DNA from: JAEZDP01 sp964430855
GTDB lineage: Bacteria; Acidobacteriota; Vicinamibacteria; Vicinamibacterales; Vicinamibacteraceae
NCBI GenBank assembly: GCA_964430855.1
Contig: CAYSHC010000017.1
Location: 1 to 61,253, forward strand
DNA: 61,253 bases
Reading direction: 5' to 3'
This document shows, piece by piece, positions 34,275 through 42,569 of this stretch. Position 1 is the stretch's first letter. Each line of letters starts with the position of its first letter. The notes under the pieces were generated by a model that was not told the origin of the DNA, did not search any database, and worked only from the letters and a program-made list of their open reading frames with translations. The position numbers were made by a program, and so were the translations under genes.

Positions 34275-35024
34275 TCAGGCGAGGTGCCTGCCGCCGTCCA
34301 CGCGCAGCGCCTCGCCCGTGACAAACGACGCGTCGAGCAGCGCACCGACGGCGTCGGCCAGCGCGCCGGGCGTCCCCCATCGCCCGAGCGGCGTCGCCGC
34401 GAGGACCGCCTCGTGATCGGCGGCCGACGTGCCCGCCGCCGGCAGGATGGGCCCCGGGGCGATGGCGTTCACCCTGACACCCGAGGCCGCCAGTTCGAGG
34501 GCAAGGCCCTCGGCCAGTGCCACGACACCGGCCTTGGCCACGTAGTAGGGCACGTAGCCCGTGTACCGCGGCCGGCCGCTTGCCGCGACCCAGTCAGCTG
34601 ACAGGATGATGTGGCCGCTGCCGGCCCCGGCCATCAGGGCCGCGGCCGCATGGGCGCAGTGAAATGAGGCGTCGAGGTCGACGGCCAGGTGGTCGCGCCA
34701 CACCTCGGGCGTGATTTCGTCGAAGGGGACACGCTGGTACACGGACGCCAGGCAGACCAGCAGGTCGAGGCGGCCGCGCCAGGCGTGCGCCTCGGCCACG
34801 AGCGCGCGGCAGCGTGACGGGTCGCGCAGGTCGGCGTCGATGACGCGCGCCCCGTGCCCGTCCGCGGCGAGACGGCGCGCCACGTCCTCGAGCCGTGCAC
34901 GGGACGCACGCGCGGAGAACACGACGTCGTGCCCGCGGGCGGTCAGCAGCCGCCCCAGGGCCTCGCCCATGCGCGCGCCCCCCGTCACGAGGGCCACGGG
35001 TCGGCTGGCAGTCCTGTCGCTCAC
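34275..35024 (-). CDS. Short-chain dehydrogenase/reductase, pteridine-reductase-like
   Basis: The 249-residue Rossmann protein has the SDR cofactor motif altered to VTGGARMGEALG, NADPH-type Arg residues (SARASRARL), and the catalytic Tyr-Lys YYVAKAGVVALAEGL. Where classical SDRs have Ser, this one reads ILSADWVAASG, with an Asp like the PTR1 pteridine reductases. The AVNAIAPGPILP-type segment is present (VNAIAPGPILP). It may reduce pterins or a similar small molecule. The start MSDRTASRPVALVTGG is typical. Its neighbour on the other strand is a MetF-like protein. No operon partner is obvious: the DUF1326 gene lies 31 bp upstream and may share transcription. Confidence 0.78.
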   Translation of the reverse strand: MSDRTASRPVALVTGGARMGEALGRLLTARGHDVVFSARASRARLEDVARRLAADGHGARVIDADLRDPSRCRALVAEAHAWRGRLDLLVCLASVYQRVPFDEITPEVWRDHLAVDLDASFHCAHAAAALMAGAGSGHIILSADWVAASGRPRYTGYVPYYVAKAGVVALAEGLALELAASGVRVNAIAPGPILPAAGTSAADHEAVLAATPLGRWGTPGALADAVGALLDASFVTGEALRVDGGRHLA

Positions 35025-35055
35025 CGGCCGCGTGCGTCCGTCAGGTCGCGCCCGC

Positions 35056-35748
35056 TTACGAGTCGCCGGGAACGCCGAACGCGAACGTGCCGACGAAGGC
35101 GGACTTGCGGTCGGCCTGACGCCAGCGCGTGCCCAGCGCGTCTCCCGAGAACACCTGGGTGCGGGTGAGGCCGACCTCGGCCTGCGCGCCCTTCGAGAGC
35201 GGATGGAACCACTTCATGGCGCCGCAGCTGGGGTCGTGGTGCACGTGCGGATCGATGCGCAGCGTGGCGTCCCCTGCCGACACAGCGGCCGCGTGCGCGG
35301 TCCGCTCGAAGGTGATGGGCACCGCCCTGACGTCGAGGACGCGCACGGGCAGGTCGTCGATGGCCACGCGCGTCAGCGACACGAGCGCCCGGCGCTGCGC
35401 GGCCGTGGCCCGCTCGTCCACGTAGATGAGCGCGCGGACGTCCGAGGGCGCGGCGCCGCCCATCTCGCGGATGCCGAGGTTGTGGTCCCCGGCAATGGCG
35501 GCAACGACCGACAGGCCCGAGACGTCCACCCCGTTCACGGCGCCGTCGGTGACGCGCCAGGCCAGCACGGCCTGCTTGCCCATGGTCTCCGCCTGGCTGT
35601 TCATGACGCAGCCGCCCGCGAAGATCTCGGCCGTACGCGCCTCGATGTACTCGCCCCGCACCTCCGACGGTCCGGCGGCAGCCGCCGCGCCGGCGCCGAA
35701 TGCCAGCAGGCCCAGGGCGATGGACAGCGATGTCAACGGACGTGACAT
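35056..35748 (-). CDS. DUF1326-domain secreted protein
   Basis: The 230-residue protein has a signal peptide (SRPLTSLSIALGLLAFGAGA, residues 2-21), then the DUF1326 pattern: GEYIEARTAEIFAGGC near the start, TDGAVNGVDVSGLSVVAAIAG, a DERATAAQRRALVSL segment and a C-terminal HVHHDPSCGAMKWFHPL. Function is unknown for the family. The Cys and paired His might bind metal, which is inference. ATG 35748 is supported by AGAGAGG about 8 nt upstream. It lies between the EamA transporter and the SDR gene, all on the minus strand. Confidence 0.8.
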   Translation of the reverse strand: MSRPLTSLSIALGLLAFGAGAAAAAGPSEVRGEYIEARTAEIFAGGCVMNSQAETMGKQAVLAWRVTDGAVNGVDVSGLSVVAAIAGDHNLGIREMGGAAPSDVRALIYVDERATAAQRRALVSLTRVAIDDLPVRVLDVRAVPITFERTAHAAAVSAGDATLRIDPHVHHDPSCGAMKWFHPLSKGAQAEVGLTRTQVFSGDALGTRWRQADRKSAFVGTFAFGVPGDS

Positions 35749-35797
35749 GTCGATACCTCTCTCGTGGGAGAAAGGTCCAGTGTACGACAGACCGGCG

Positions 35798-36781
35798 TCA
35801 GTCCTCAGCCATCGCCGAGGCCCGGGGTCCCGCGGGCACGACGGCAGGCTCGCGGGCCTCGCCTGCCGGCTTCTGCCTGCCACGGCCCGACGTGACGATG
35901 GCCGAGCCGGCGAGGATGACCGCGATGGCCACGCCGCTGCGCAGCGTGAGCGGCTCGCTGAGCAGCCATGTCCCGAGCACGACGGCGACGACGACGTTGA
36001 TGTAGGGGTAGAGCGACACCGTCGACGTCGGCAGGTGCCCGAGCGCGTAGATGTAGGCGACGTACCCGAGCAGGCTGCCCGCCACGAGCAGGTAGACCAT
36101 GGCCAGCAAGGCGCGCGGCGTGAAGTGCAGTGCCGTCCACTCGCCGGCCACCGTGGCTGCCGCGAGCAGCACGAGCCCCCCGAAGAGCATCTGCCAGGCC
36201 GCAGCCGTGAGCGGCTCGACGGCAGTCCCCCGGCGCTTCGAGAAGGCGGACCCGATGGCCCATCCCACACAGGCCAGCTGCGTCGCGAGGACGCCGTAGC
36301 CCCAGTCTGCCGGGTGGGGGGCCGCGCCTTCGGCAGGGCTGACAAGGTCGGGCCACACGAGCAGCACGATGCCGCCGAAGCCCATCGCGAGGCCGAAGCA
36401 GGTCCGGGCCGTCAGGCGCTCGCCGTGCGGCAGCAGCGCCTCGATCGTGACCATCCAGAATGGCGTCGCGGACACGAGCACGGCGGTCAGGCCGGTGGCC
36501 AGCCACTGCTCCGCCACCGTGACGCCGCCGTTGCCGAAGCCGAGCAGCAGCGCCCCGACGAGCAGCAGGCCCGGCAGGCTGCGCGCCGGCGGCAGCGGCC
36601 GGCCCGTGGCCCGGAGCGCGGTGCCGAGCAGCACTCCGGCGGTCACGAACCGCAGCCCGCCGACGAGCAGCGGCGGCACGCTCTCGAGGGCAATCTTGAT
36701 CGCGAAGTAGGTCGTGCCCCAGACGAGACACAGCAGACCGAACGCGAGCCACGCACGAAATGGTGGGGCAGGCGTACTCAC
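35798..36781 (-). CDS. EamA family (DMT superfamily) transporter
   Basis: The 327-residue protein has ten hydrophobic segments in two EamA halves. The first half holds LVWGTTYFAIKIALESVPP and LRFVTAGVLL. The second starts near GVLATQLACVGWAIGSAFSKR and has GYVAYIYALGHLPTSTVSLYPYINVVVAVVLG and SGVAIAVILAGSAIV (paraphrased here only in parts). Members export amino acids or other small metabolites across the inner membrane; the substrate is unknown. GTG 36781 gives the typical start. The last 35 residues are a disordered tail. The 92 bp between its start and the DUF4260 gene hold nothing recognisable. Confidence 0.85.
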   Translation of the reverse strand: MSTPAPPFRAWLAFGLLCLVWGTTYFAIKIALESVPPLLVGGLRFVTAGVLLGTALRATGRPLPPARSLPGLLLVGALLLGFGNGGVTVAEQWLATGLTAVLVSATPFWMVTIEALLPHGERLTARTCFGLAMGFGGIVLLVWPDLVSPAEGAAPHPADWGYGVLATQLACVGWAIGSAFSKRRGTAVEPLTAAAWQMLFGGLVLLAAATVAGEWTALHFTPRALLAMVYLLVAGSLLGYVAYIYALGHLPTSTVSLYPYINVVVAVVLGTWLLSEPLTLRSGVAIAVILAGSAIVTSGRGRQKPAGEAREPAVVPAGPRASAMAED

Positions 36782-36873
36782 GACGGGAGCGCTCCTGACG
36801 ACACGTCCGTAGGACCTTCGTGTGCTGCCGTCGCCGGCAGCCGTTCAGGCGGTGGCAGCGCCCGCGTCGTGCA

Positions 36874-37284
36874 TCAGAGCCTGCCGAGGTGGGTGTCCCT
36901 GAAGGCCGACGGGTACTTGAGGCCGTACCCGAGCATGCGGTCGAACCCGATGTGGGCGAGCCACACGAGAGAGACGCCGCAGGCGAGACGCAGGTTCCCT
37001 CCCGACGCGCCCGCGTGCTGCTCGTCCGGCCAGGCCAGCGAGGCACACGCGATCAACGCGAGCGGGATGGCGTAGCTGTGCAGCAGGTTGTAGCCCAGCG
37101 CGCCGGCGGCCGGGCCGAGCAGGTACGCGGCAAACGACAGGTCGGGGACGAAGAACAGCGCCAGGAACAGCCACCAGCTCTGCCCCGTGGCGCCGTAGGC
37201 GATGGTCGCCGCCGCCAGCATGGCGGCGCCCTCCGCGCGCAGCCAGCGGCGGGGCGCGCCCGTGGCGGCGTTCAGTTGCAGCAC
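36874..37284 (-). CDS. DUF4260 membrane protein
   Basis: The 136-residue protein has three to four hydrophobic segments and the DUF4260 phrases FFVPDLSFAAYLLGP, LGYNLLHSYAIPLALI, LAHIGFDRMLGYGLKYP and SAFRDTHLGRL at its end. Function is unknown. GTG 37284 was chosen because it removes a hydrophilic N-terminus that lacks family similarity. It overlaps the small Cys-rich gene by 13 bp, so the two are probably translated from one message. Confidence 0.8.
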   Translation of the reverse strand: MLQLNAATGAPRRWLRAEGAAMLAAATIAYGATGQSWWLFLALFFVPDLSFAAYLLGPAAGALGYNLLHSYAIPLALIACASLAWPDEQHAGASGGNLRLACGVSLVWLAHIGFDRMLGYGLKYPSAFRDTHLGRL

Positions 37285-37511
37285 GTGCGGCCGCCGCCCA
37301 TCGCGCAGCGGGTCGGGCTCGCCGGATTGCCGTCGGGACCCACGGCCTTCTGCGTGCAGGTACACCAGTAGGCCGTGGCCTCGTACGACCCGCCGGTAAA
37401 CCGGTGCCCGTCGGGGTCGGGCGTGGTCAGCACGTACATGCCCTTGTGCCGGAGATGCTGGCAGTGCAGCTCGGGCGACACGAGGCGGGAAGACGGGGCA
37501 GGATGCGCCAT
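37272..37511 (-). CDS. Small Cys/His-rich protein of unknown function beside the aldehyde oxidoreductase operon
   Basis: The 79-residue frame (ATG 37511) has six Cys (17, 50, 52, 69, 77, 78) and several His near the N-terminus (16, 19, 22, 36). Phrases are LHCQHLRHKGMYVL, ATAYWCTCTQKAVGPDG and a terminal GGGRTCCN. It starts 8 bp after the FAD subunit stop and overlaps the DUF4260 gene by 13 bp, so it sits in the same transcription unit. The pattern suggests a metal-binding or redox protein, which is inference. I do not recognise the family with certainty. Its reality rests on position, spacing and Cys content. Confidence 0.6.
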   Translation of the reverse strand: MAHPAPSSRLVSPELHCQHLRHKGMYVLTTPDPDGHRFTGGSYEATAYWCTCTQKAVGPDGNPASPTRCAMGGGRTCCN

Positions 37512-37519
37512 GGCGACCT

Positions 37520-38494
37520 CTATGCGTGTGCGGCAGCCAGGATCGCGCGCTTGACCGCGGTGCGCGCGACCTGGACCTTGTAGGCGTTCTGCGTCATCGG
37601 CTGGGCGCGCTCGAGCGCGGCCTCGGCCGCCCTTGTGGCGACGAGCTCGTCGATGGCCTGCCCGCGCAGCACGTCCTCGGCGGCCGTCGAGCGCCACGGG
37701 ATCGGCGCGACGGCGCCCATCACCACCCGCGCGTCGGCCACCGTCGTGTCCTGCATCCGCAGGGTGACCGTCGCGAAGGCGATGGGCCAGTCGTGCGACT
37801 GCTTGAACCGCACCTCGTAGGTGGCGCTCCGCCTGTCGGCCGCGCGCGGCAGGCTGACGGCCGTCACGAGCTCGTCCGGGCGCAGCACCGACTCGGCGTA
37901 CAGGTTCGTCGCGGGAAGCTCGAAGAACTCGTCGGCCGGCACGGCGCGCTCGCCTTTCGGGCCCAGGACATGGACCGTCGCGCCGAAGGCGACGAGCGGC
38001 ACGGCCAGGCTCGAGGGGTGCACGATGAAGCACGGCCCGCCGCCGAGGATGGCGTGGAACTGGTTCTCGCCGTCAACGGAGTAGCAGCGCGCGCCGCCCT
38101 TCTTCAGGCAGGGGAACTCCTCGTTGCGGAAGTACCAGCAGCGCGGCCGCTGGAGCAGGTTGCCGCCGACCGTGCCGAGGTTGCGGATCTGCGGCGTCCC
38201 GACCTCTCCGGCCGCCTGCGCCAGCGCCCGGTACTCGCGGCGCACGCGAGGATGTGCCTCGAGCTCGACGAGCTTCGTGGCGGCCCCGATGCGCAGACCG
38301 CCCTCGGGGAGGTCGGCGATCGAGGAATCGAGCCGTTTCACGTTGACGACGCGCTCGGGCGTGACGATGAAGTCCTTCATCAGGCCGACGAGGTCCATCC
38401 CGCCGGCCAGCGGCACCGCACGCCCGCGCTCCGCGTCGAGCGCCGCGACCGCCTCCTGCGCCGTCGCGGGATTCACGTAAGCGAACGGCTTCAC
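37520..38494 (-). CDS. Aldehyde oxidoreductase FAD-binding subunit (PaoB/YagS-like)
   Basis: The 324-residue protein belongs to the FAD subunits of molybdenum hydroxylases. PLAGGMDLVGLMKD and GTVGGNLLQRPRCWYFRN are the FAD phosphate-binding motifs. The stretch RCWYFRN, FPCLKKGGARCYSV and LGGGPCFIVHPSS holds four Cys at the place where PaoB carries an extra 4Fe-4S cluster; that cluster is inferred here from the Cys pattern. The subunit passes electrons from the 2Fe-2S subunit to FAD. GTG 38494 has GGGAGGG about 7 nt upstream and overlaps the stop of the Mo subunit by four bases. Confidence 0.88.
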   Translation of the reverse strand: MKPFAYVNPATAQEAVAALDAERGRAVPLAGGMDLVGLMKDFIVTPERVVNVKRLDSSIADLPEGGLRIGAATKLVELEAHPRVRREYRALAQAAGEVGTPQIRNLGTVGGNLLQRPRCWYFRNEEFPCLKKGGARCYSVDGENQFHAILGGGPCFIVHPSSLAVPLVAFGATVHVLGPKGERAVPADEFFELPATNLYAESVLRPDELVTAVSLPRAADRRSATYEVRFKQSHDWPIAFATVTLRMQDTTVADARVVMGAVAPIPWRSTAAEDVLRGQAIDELVATRAAEAALERAQPMTQNAYKVQVARTAVKRAILAAAHA

Positions 38495-40737
38495 AACGTC
38501 CCTCCCGTCCGTGCGGCCTCGAGTGCGTCGAGGACCTTCTGCGGCGTGATCGGCAGGCTGCGCACGCGCACGCCCGTCGCGTTGGCCACCGCGTTGGCGA
38601 TTGCCGCGGCGGTGGAGATCGTCGGTGGCTCGCCGATGCCGATGACGCCGCGTTCCGGCTGGTTGAGCAGCACGATGTCGATCTGCGGGATGTCGCTCGG
38701 GCCCGGCAGCAGATACCACTCCATGTTCGGGTTCACCATGGTGGCGGTATTGCGGTCGAGGATCCGGTCCTCGAAAAGCGCGTAGCCGACGCCCATCACC
38801 ATCCCGCCTATGCACTGGCTCTCGGCCGCCAGCTGGTTGACGACGAGGCCGCAGTCCTGGACGCAGGTGATGCGGGTGACGCGCGTCACGCCGGTCTCGA
38901 TATCCACTTCGACCTCGGCAAACTGCACGCCGCTCGTGCCGCTCGCCGAGAGGCCCGGCTCCCATTCTCCGTTGACCGACACGGGCGTCGTCCCGAGACG
39001 GCGGCAGGCGTCGGCCCATGACATGCCGCGCGACGGGTCGCCCTTCACGTGGACACGGCCGTTGCTGGCCGTGACGTCGGCGGCGTCGACGCCCAGGGCG
39101 GGGGCCACCCTCGTGGCGAGCTCCTGGAGCGCCTTGCTGGCGGTGACGCGGATTGCAGGCGAGACGGCCGGCGCCGTCGTGCTGCCGCCGCTGCCGCCGC
39201 TGAACGGGTACGTGCTGTCGCCGAGCTGCACGGTGATGGCCTCGAGCGGCAGCCCCAGTGTCTCCGCCGTGATGATCCCGATGAGCGTGCGGGTGCCGAC
39301 GCCGAGGTCCTGCGTGCCGCATCGCATCACGACGCCGCCGTCCGGCAGGATGTCGCACTGGGCGCGCGTGCCGCGGCCGCCGCCGCCCCAGCGGTTGGCC
39401 GCGCAGCCCATGCCGCGCTTGATCGGGCCCTCGGACGGGTCACCCGTCGGGTGGCGGCGATCCCAGCCGAACCGCTGGGCGCCGATCCGGAAGTACTCGC
39501 GCCACATCGCGTTGGGCGCCTGGGGCGGCAGGTTGCGGAGCCGGAACTCGACCGGGTCCATGCGGACGCGATCGGCGAGCTCGTCCATCAGCATCTCGGT
39601 GACGAAGCACCCCTGCGGATGGCCCGGCGCGCGCATCGCCCGCTGCTGGCCGGCGTTGATGTACACGTCGCGGTGCACGCGCCGCCGGTTCGGGAACGTG
39701 TAGATGTACGGCAGCGGGAAGCCCGAGGCGCCGCCGGCCCCGCCGGTGCCCCAGGTCTCGGCGTCGAACGCCGTCAGCAGTCCGTCGGCCGAGACGCCGG
39801 CCCGCACCCTGGCGTAGGCCGAGGGCCGGTTGCCCGTCGCCAGGTGCTCCTCGCGGCGGTCGAGCATCAGGTGCACGGGCGCACCGGCCTCGCGGGCCAG
39901 CTTCGCGCAGGTGATGCCCTGCACGTCGGGCCCGAACTTGCTGCCGAAGCCGCCGCCCATGTGCTCGGTGATGACGCGGACGTTCGCCTGCGGGATACCC
40001 AGGCTGGAGGCGAACCCTTCAGCCGTGCCATGCACGGCCTGCGTGCTCACCCAGGCCGTCAGGCGGTCGCCGTCCCACTCGCACACGCAGCCGTGCGTCT
40101 CGAGCGACACGTGGGTCTGCACCTGCGTGCTGTAGGTCTGCTCGACGATGTGGGCGGCCTGCCTGAAACCGGCCTCGATGCTGCCCTCTTCCTCGGCCTC
40201 GGTTTCCCTGACGTTGCCACCCTCGAAGACGACGGGCGCCTCGGGCCGCATCGCCTGCTCGACGGTGGCCAGGAACGGGAGCGTCTCGTACTTCACGACG
40301 ATGGCGCGGGCCGCGTCGCGGGCGATCTCCTCGGTCGTCGCGGCGACGGCAGCCACCTCGTCGCCCACGTAGAGCACCTTGCTGCCGGGCTCGGCGATCG
40401 CCAGGACGGCCTTCACGCCGGGCATCCGCCGGGCCGGCTCGAGGTCGATCGAGACGACGCGCGCGTGCGGATGGGGCGACCGGAGGATGCGGCCCCAAAG
40501 CATGCCTGGGCGCTTGATGTCGTACGAGTACCTGGCGCGGCCGCTGGCCTTGAGCGGGCCGTCGACGCGGCGCACGCGCGTGCTCAGGAGTCGACGCTCC
40601 TGGGGCCACGCGTACGGCGAGTCGGGATTGGCAGTGGCCGGCGCGGCCACCTCGGGCACCTGGCCGGCCGCGCCGATGAGCAACGCGTCGGGCGCGCCCT
40701 CTCCGGGGGCGCCTGCTGGTCGAGCATCTTCAGCCAC
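38491..40737 (-). CDS. Aldehyde oxidoreductase molybdenum-binding subunit (PaoC/YagR-like)
   Basis: The 748-residue protein is the Mo-cofactor subunit of a xanthine-oxidase-family hydroxylase. It has RRVDGPLKASGRARYSYD at the N-terminus, LETHGCVCEWDG, MGGGFGSKFGPDVQG, AMRAPGHPQGCFVTEM, and the catalytic Glu region VIGIGEPPTISTAAAIANA near the C-terminus. Such enzymes oxidise aldehydes to acids at Mo with water. The order here is Fe-S, Mo, FAD rather than E. coli paoA-B-C. GTG 40737 overlaps the Fe-S subunit by 8 bp. No MoCo-insertion chaperone gene of the paoD type is adjacent. Confidence 0.9.
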   Translation of the reverse strand: MAEDARPAGAPGEGAPDALLIGAAGQVPEVAAPATANPDSPYAWPQERRLLSTRVRRVDGPLKASGRARYSYDIKRPGMLWGRILRSPHPHARVVSIDLEPARRMPGVKAVLAIAEPGSKVLYVGDEVAAVAATTEEIARDAARAIVVKYETLPFLATVEQAMRPEAPVVFEGGNVRETEAEEEGSIEAGFRQAAHIVEQTYSTQVQTHVSLETHGCVCEWDGDRLTAWVSTQAVHGTAEGFASSLGIPQANVRVITEHMGGGFGSKFGPDVQGITCAKLAREAGAPVHLMLDRREEHLATGNRPSAYARVRAGVSADGLLTAFDAETWGTGGAGGASGFPLPYIYTFPNRRRVHRDVYINAGQQRAMRAPGHPQGCFVTEMLMDELADRVRMDPVEFRLRNLPPQAPNAMWREYFRIGAQRFGWDRRHPTGDPSEGPIKRGMGCAANRWGGGGRGTRAQCDILPDGGVVMRCGTQDLGVGTRTLIGIITAETLGLPLEAITVQLGDSTYPFSGGSGGSTTAPAVSPAIRVTASKALQELATRVAPALGVDAADVTASNGRVHVKGDPSRGMSWADACRRLGTTPVSVNGEWEPGLSASGTSGVQFAEVEVDIETGVTRVTRITCVQDCGLVVNQLAAESQCIGGMVMGVGYALFEDRILDRNTATMVNPNMEWYLLPGPSDIPQIDIVLLNQPERGVIGIGEPPTISTAAAIANAVANATGVRVRSLPITPQKVLDALEAARTGGTL

Positions 40738-41389
40738 GGGAGCCTCCGTTGACGCTGAGCGCGGCCTCGAGCACGCGCACGTACGTGCCGCAGCGACAGA
40801 TGTTGCCGTCAAGCGCCTTGCGCGCCTGCTCGGGCGTGGGGTTCGGCACGCGCTCGAGCAGCGCGACCGTCGCCATCACGAAGCCCGGCGTACAGAAGCC
40901 GCACATGAGCCCGTCCTTCTCGCAGAACGCCTGCTGCACCGGATGGAGCACCGTCCCCTCCGTCAGCCCCTCGATGGTGCGGATGTTCGCGCCGGCCGCG
41001 TCGACCGCGAGCACCGAGCACGCATACACCGGACGGCCGTCGAGGTGCACGGTGCAGGCCCCGCAGGATCCGCGGTCGCAGACGCGTTTGGCGCCTGTCA
41101 GGTCCAGCTGGTTGCGCAGGGCGTCGAGCAGCGTGACGCGCGGCTCCACCGTGACCGAGCGCGTCGTGCCGTTGACGACAAACGACACGGGCACCGGTCC
41201 GGGGCCGAGGGTCTCGGCGGCCTGTGCTGCCGCCTCGCCTGGCGCGAGAGCCGCCGCCGCGATGGGGGCCGCACTCACGGACTTCAGGAAGATGCGGCGC
41301 GAGACGCTCAGCGTCGGCTCGGCGGCTGGCTCGTGCGGTGTCCCGCCCTCGGCGGCGGGTGCAGGATGTCGGCGTGGGTCTTCAGACAC
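40730..41389 (-). CDS. Aldehyde oxidoreductase 2Fe-2S subunit with Tat signal (PaoA/YagT-like)
   Basis: The 219-residue protein holds two 2Fe-2S sites: RVCDRGSCGACTVHLDG with the following Cys, and the pair CGFCTPGF and NICRCGTYVRVL. An N-terminal twin-Arg signal (SVSRRIFLKSVSAAP) followed by Ala-rich hydrophobic sequence should export the folded complex through Tat, carrying the other two subunits with it, as known for E. coli PaoABC. GTG 41389 was chosen because a TAGGCT hexamer directly abuts the next upstream in-frame GTG (41434), so that codon may precede the transcript. It is the first gene of the unit. Confidence 0.87.
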   Translation of the reverse strand: MSEDPRRHPAPAAEGGTPHEPAAEPTLSVSRRIFLKSVSAAPIAAAALAPGEAAAQAAETLGPGPVPVSFVVNGTTRSVTVEPRVTLLDALRNQLDLTGAKRVCDRGSCGACTVHLDGRPVYACSVLAVDAAGANIRTIEGLTEGTVLHPVQQAFCEKDGLMCGFCTPGFVMATVALLERVPNPTPEQARKALDGNICRCGTYVRVLEAALSVNGGSRG

Positions 41390-41515
41390 GACTGCCTCGT
41401 CGGGTAGGGATCGTTCAGCGTGGCGAATGCGCACAGCCTACCAGAACGGCGCGGGATCGTGTATCCGGAACGGGGCGGCAGGGCGTCACGCGGCACGGCG
41501 TGAGGGGAAACAGCA

Positions 41516-41546
41516 AGGGCCCGACCGGACGAACCGGCCGGGCCCT
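41516..41546 (-). terminator. Hairpin terminator after the first PEP-CTERM gene
   Basis: Read on the minus strand, GGGCCCGGCCGG pairs with CCGGTCGGGCCC (12 pairs, one wobble) around a 5-nt loop. TTGCTGTTTCCC follows, a modest T-rich tail. It ends the gene at 41569-42189. Confidence 0.65.
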
Positions 41547-41568
41547 CGAAACACGGCAACTGGGCGGG

Positions 41569-42189
41569 CTACCTGCGAGCGCGGCGACGCGCGACGCCAG
41601 CACCGAAGAGGCCGACGCCGAGCAGCGCCAGCGAGACCGGCTCGGGAACCGGGTCCGGCTGCGTGTCGGGATCGGGAACCGGAACGACTGAACCCGTGGT
41701 CTTCCCGAAGAACGCGACGTGAGAGATCGAGCCCTTGCCGAGCCAGAAGTTGGCCAGCTCCAGCTGCTCCTGCCCGTCCCAGCCCAGCGCGTTGAGGTCG
41801 AACCCGTAGAAGTTGGGGTCGATGTTGCCGGCCTTCACGAGCAGCCAGCAGCTCGGGCACTCGATGAACGTCGTCCCGACGAAGCTGATGGTGACACCGG
41901 AATAGTCGCCGGCCTTGCCCGAGTCCGGGTCGAGGACGAAGGCGCCGTCATACTCGTCGGCCAACGGCCCTTCTTCGGCGCCCTCGAACTTGTACAGCAG
42001 GTCGAGGTCGGCATTGGCACACAGCGGCCCTTCGATGAAGGGCTCATCGTTCGTGGCTGCGGGGGGGAAGATGTACTGGCTGCACGTCGCATCCGCAGGC
42101 GTGATGGACAGAGCCTCGCTGCTGGTCGGGGCGGCGACCACGACGCACAACGACAACCCGGCGAGCCCGACAATCCGATTGAATCGCAT
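41569..42189 (-). CDS. PEP-CTERM sorting-domain protein
   Basis: The 206-residue protein has a signal peptide (residues about 5-26) and a C-terminal sorting signal: VPEP followed by a hydrophobic helix (VSLALLGVGLFGAGVA) and RRRARR. Proteins with this tail are processed by exosortase, with no exosortase gene in this window. The mature region has four Cys and a DP-rich linker (PDPDTQPDPVPEP), but no known domain was recognised. ATG 42189 has GGAG about 8 nt upstream. A sigma-54-like promoter lies about 50 bp upstream. The second PEP-CTERM gene lies just upstream on the same strand, behind its own terminator. Confidence 0.88.
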   Translation of the reverse strand: MRFNRIVGLAGLSLCVVVAAPTSSEALSITPADATCSQYIFPPAATNDEPFIEGPLCANADLDLLYKFEGAEEGPLADEYDGAFVLDPDSGKAGDYSGVTISFVGTTFIECPSCWLLVKAGNIDPNFYGFDLNALGWDGQEQLELANFWLGKGSISHVAFFGKTTGSVVPVPDPDTQPDPVPEPVSLALLGVGLFGAGVARRRARR

Positions 42190-42240
42190 AAGACACTCCA
42201 TGAGGACATGCGCGCTGACCGCGCTGTTGTACGGCAGAGG

Positions 42241-42256
42241 TGCAAGTCCGGTGCCT
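42241..42256 (-). promoter_or_regulatory. Sigma-54-type promoter, AGGCAC-N5-TTGCA
   Basis: On the minus strand AGGCACCGGACTTGCA matches the -24/-12 consensus TGGCAC-N5-TTGCW, with exact spacing and one mismatch. It lies about 50 bp before the first PEP-CTERM start. Confidence 0.6.
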
Positions 42257-42431
42257 ACGGTCGAGATTCGGTGGAACTCAGGCAATATCGGAGATTGCGG
42301 TCCCGATGGGACACTTCTTACGTGCGAGGACGCTGCCTGTAGGGCAACAATAGTCGTCTGGCGATAGGACTTTCTGCGCCGCCAGCGACCGCAAGTCACC
42401 CGATATGGCGCCAGCCGGTGGCTCCCCCGCA

Positions 42432-42485
42432 GGAGCGCAGCGCTCCCCGCGAACCAGGGCGCCGCCCGGTTCGCGCCTGCGGCGC
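42432..42485. repeat. Run of three adjacent hairpins in intergenic DNA
   Basis: GGAGCGC/GCGCTCC (42432-42446), GCGAACC with GGTTCGC plus an inner GGGC/GCCC stem (42449-42474) and GCGCC/GGCGC (42473-42485) follow each other between the two PEP-CTERM genes. No gene lies in 42190-42569. Whether they act in RNA or DNA is unknown. Confidence 0.55.
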
Positions 42486-42511
42486 TCTTGCCGAGACGGC
42501 CGCCGGAGGGC

Positions 42512-42544
42512 GAAAAAAAGAGGCCCGACCTCACGGTCGGGCCT
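42512..42544 (-). terminator. Strong intrinsic terminator after the second PEP-CTERM gene
   Basis: On the minus strand GAGGCCCGACC and GGTCGGGCCTC form a perfect 11-bp stem with a 4-nt loop, followed by TTTTTTT (plus-strand A run 42512-42518). Confidence 0.92.
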
Positions 42545-42569
42545 CGTCGAATGCGGAGCGGGGTGCGAG

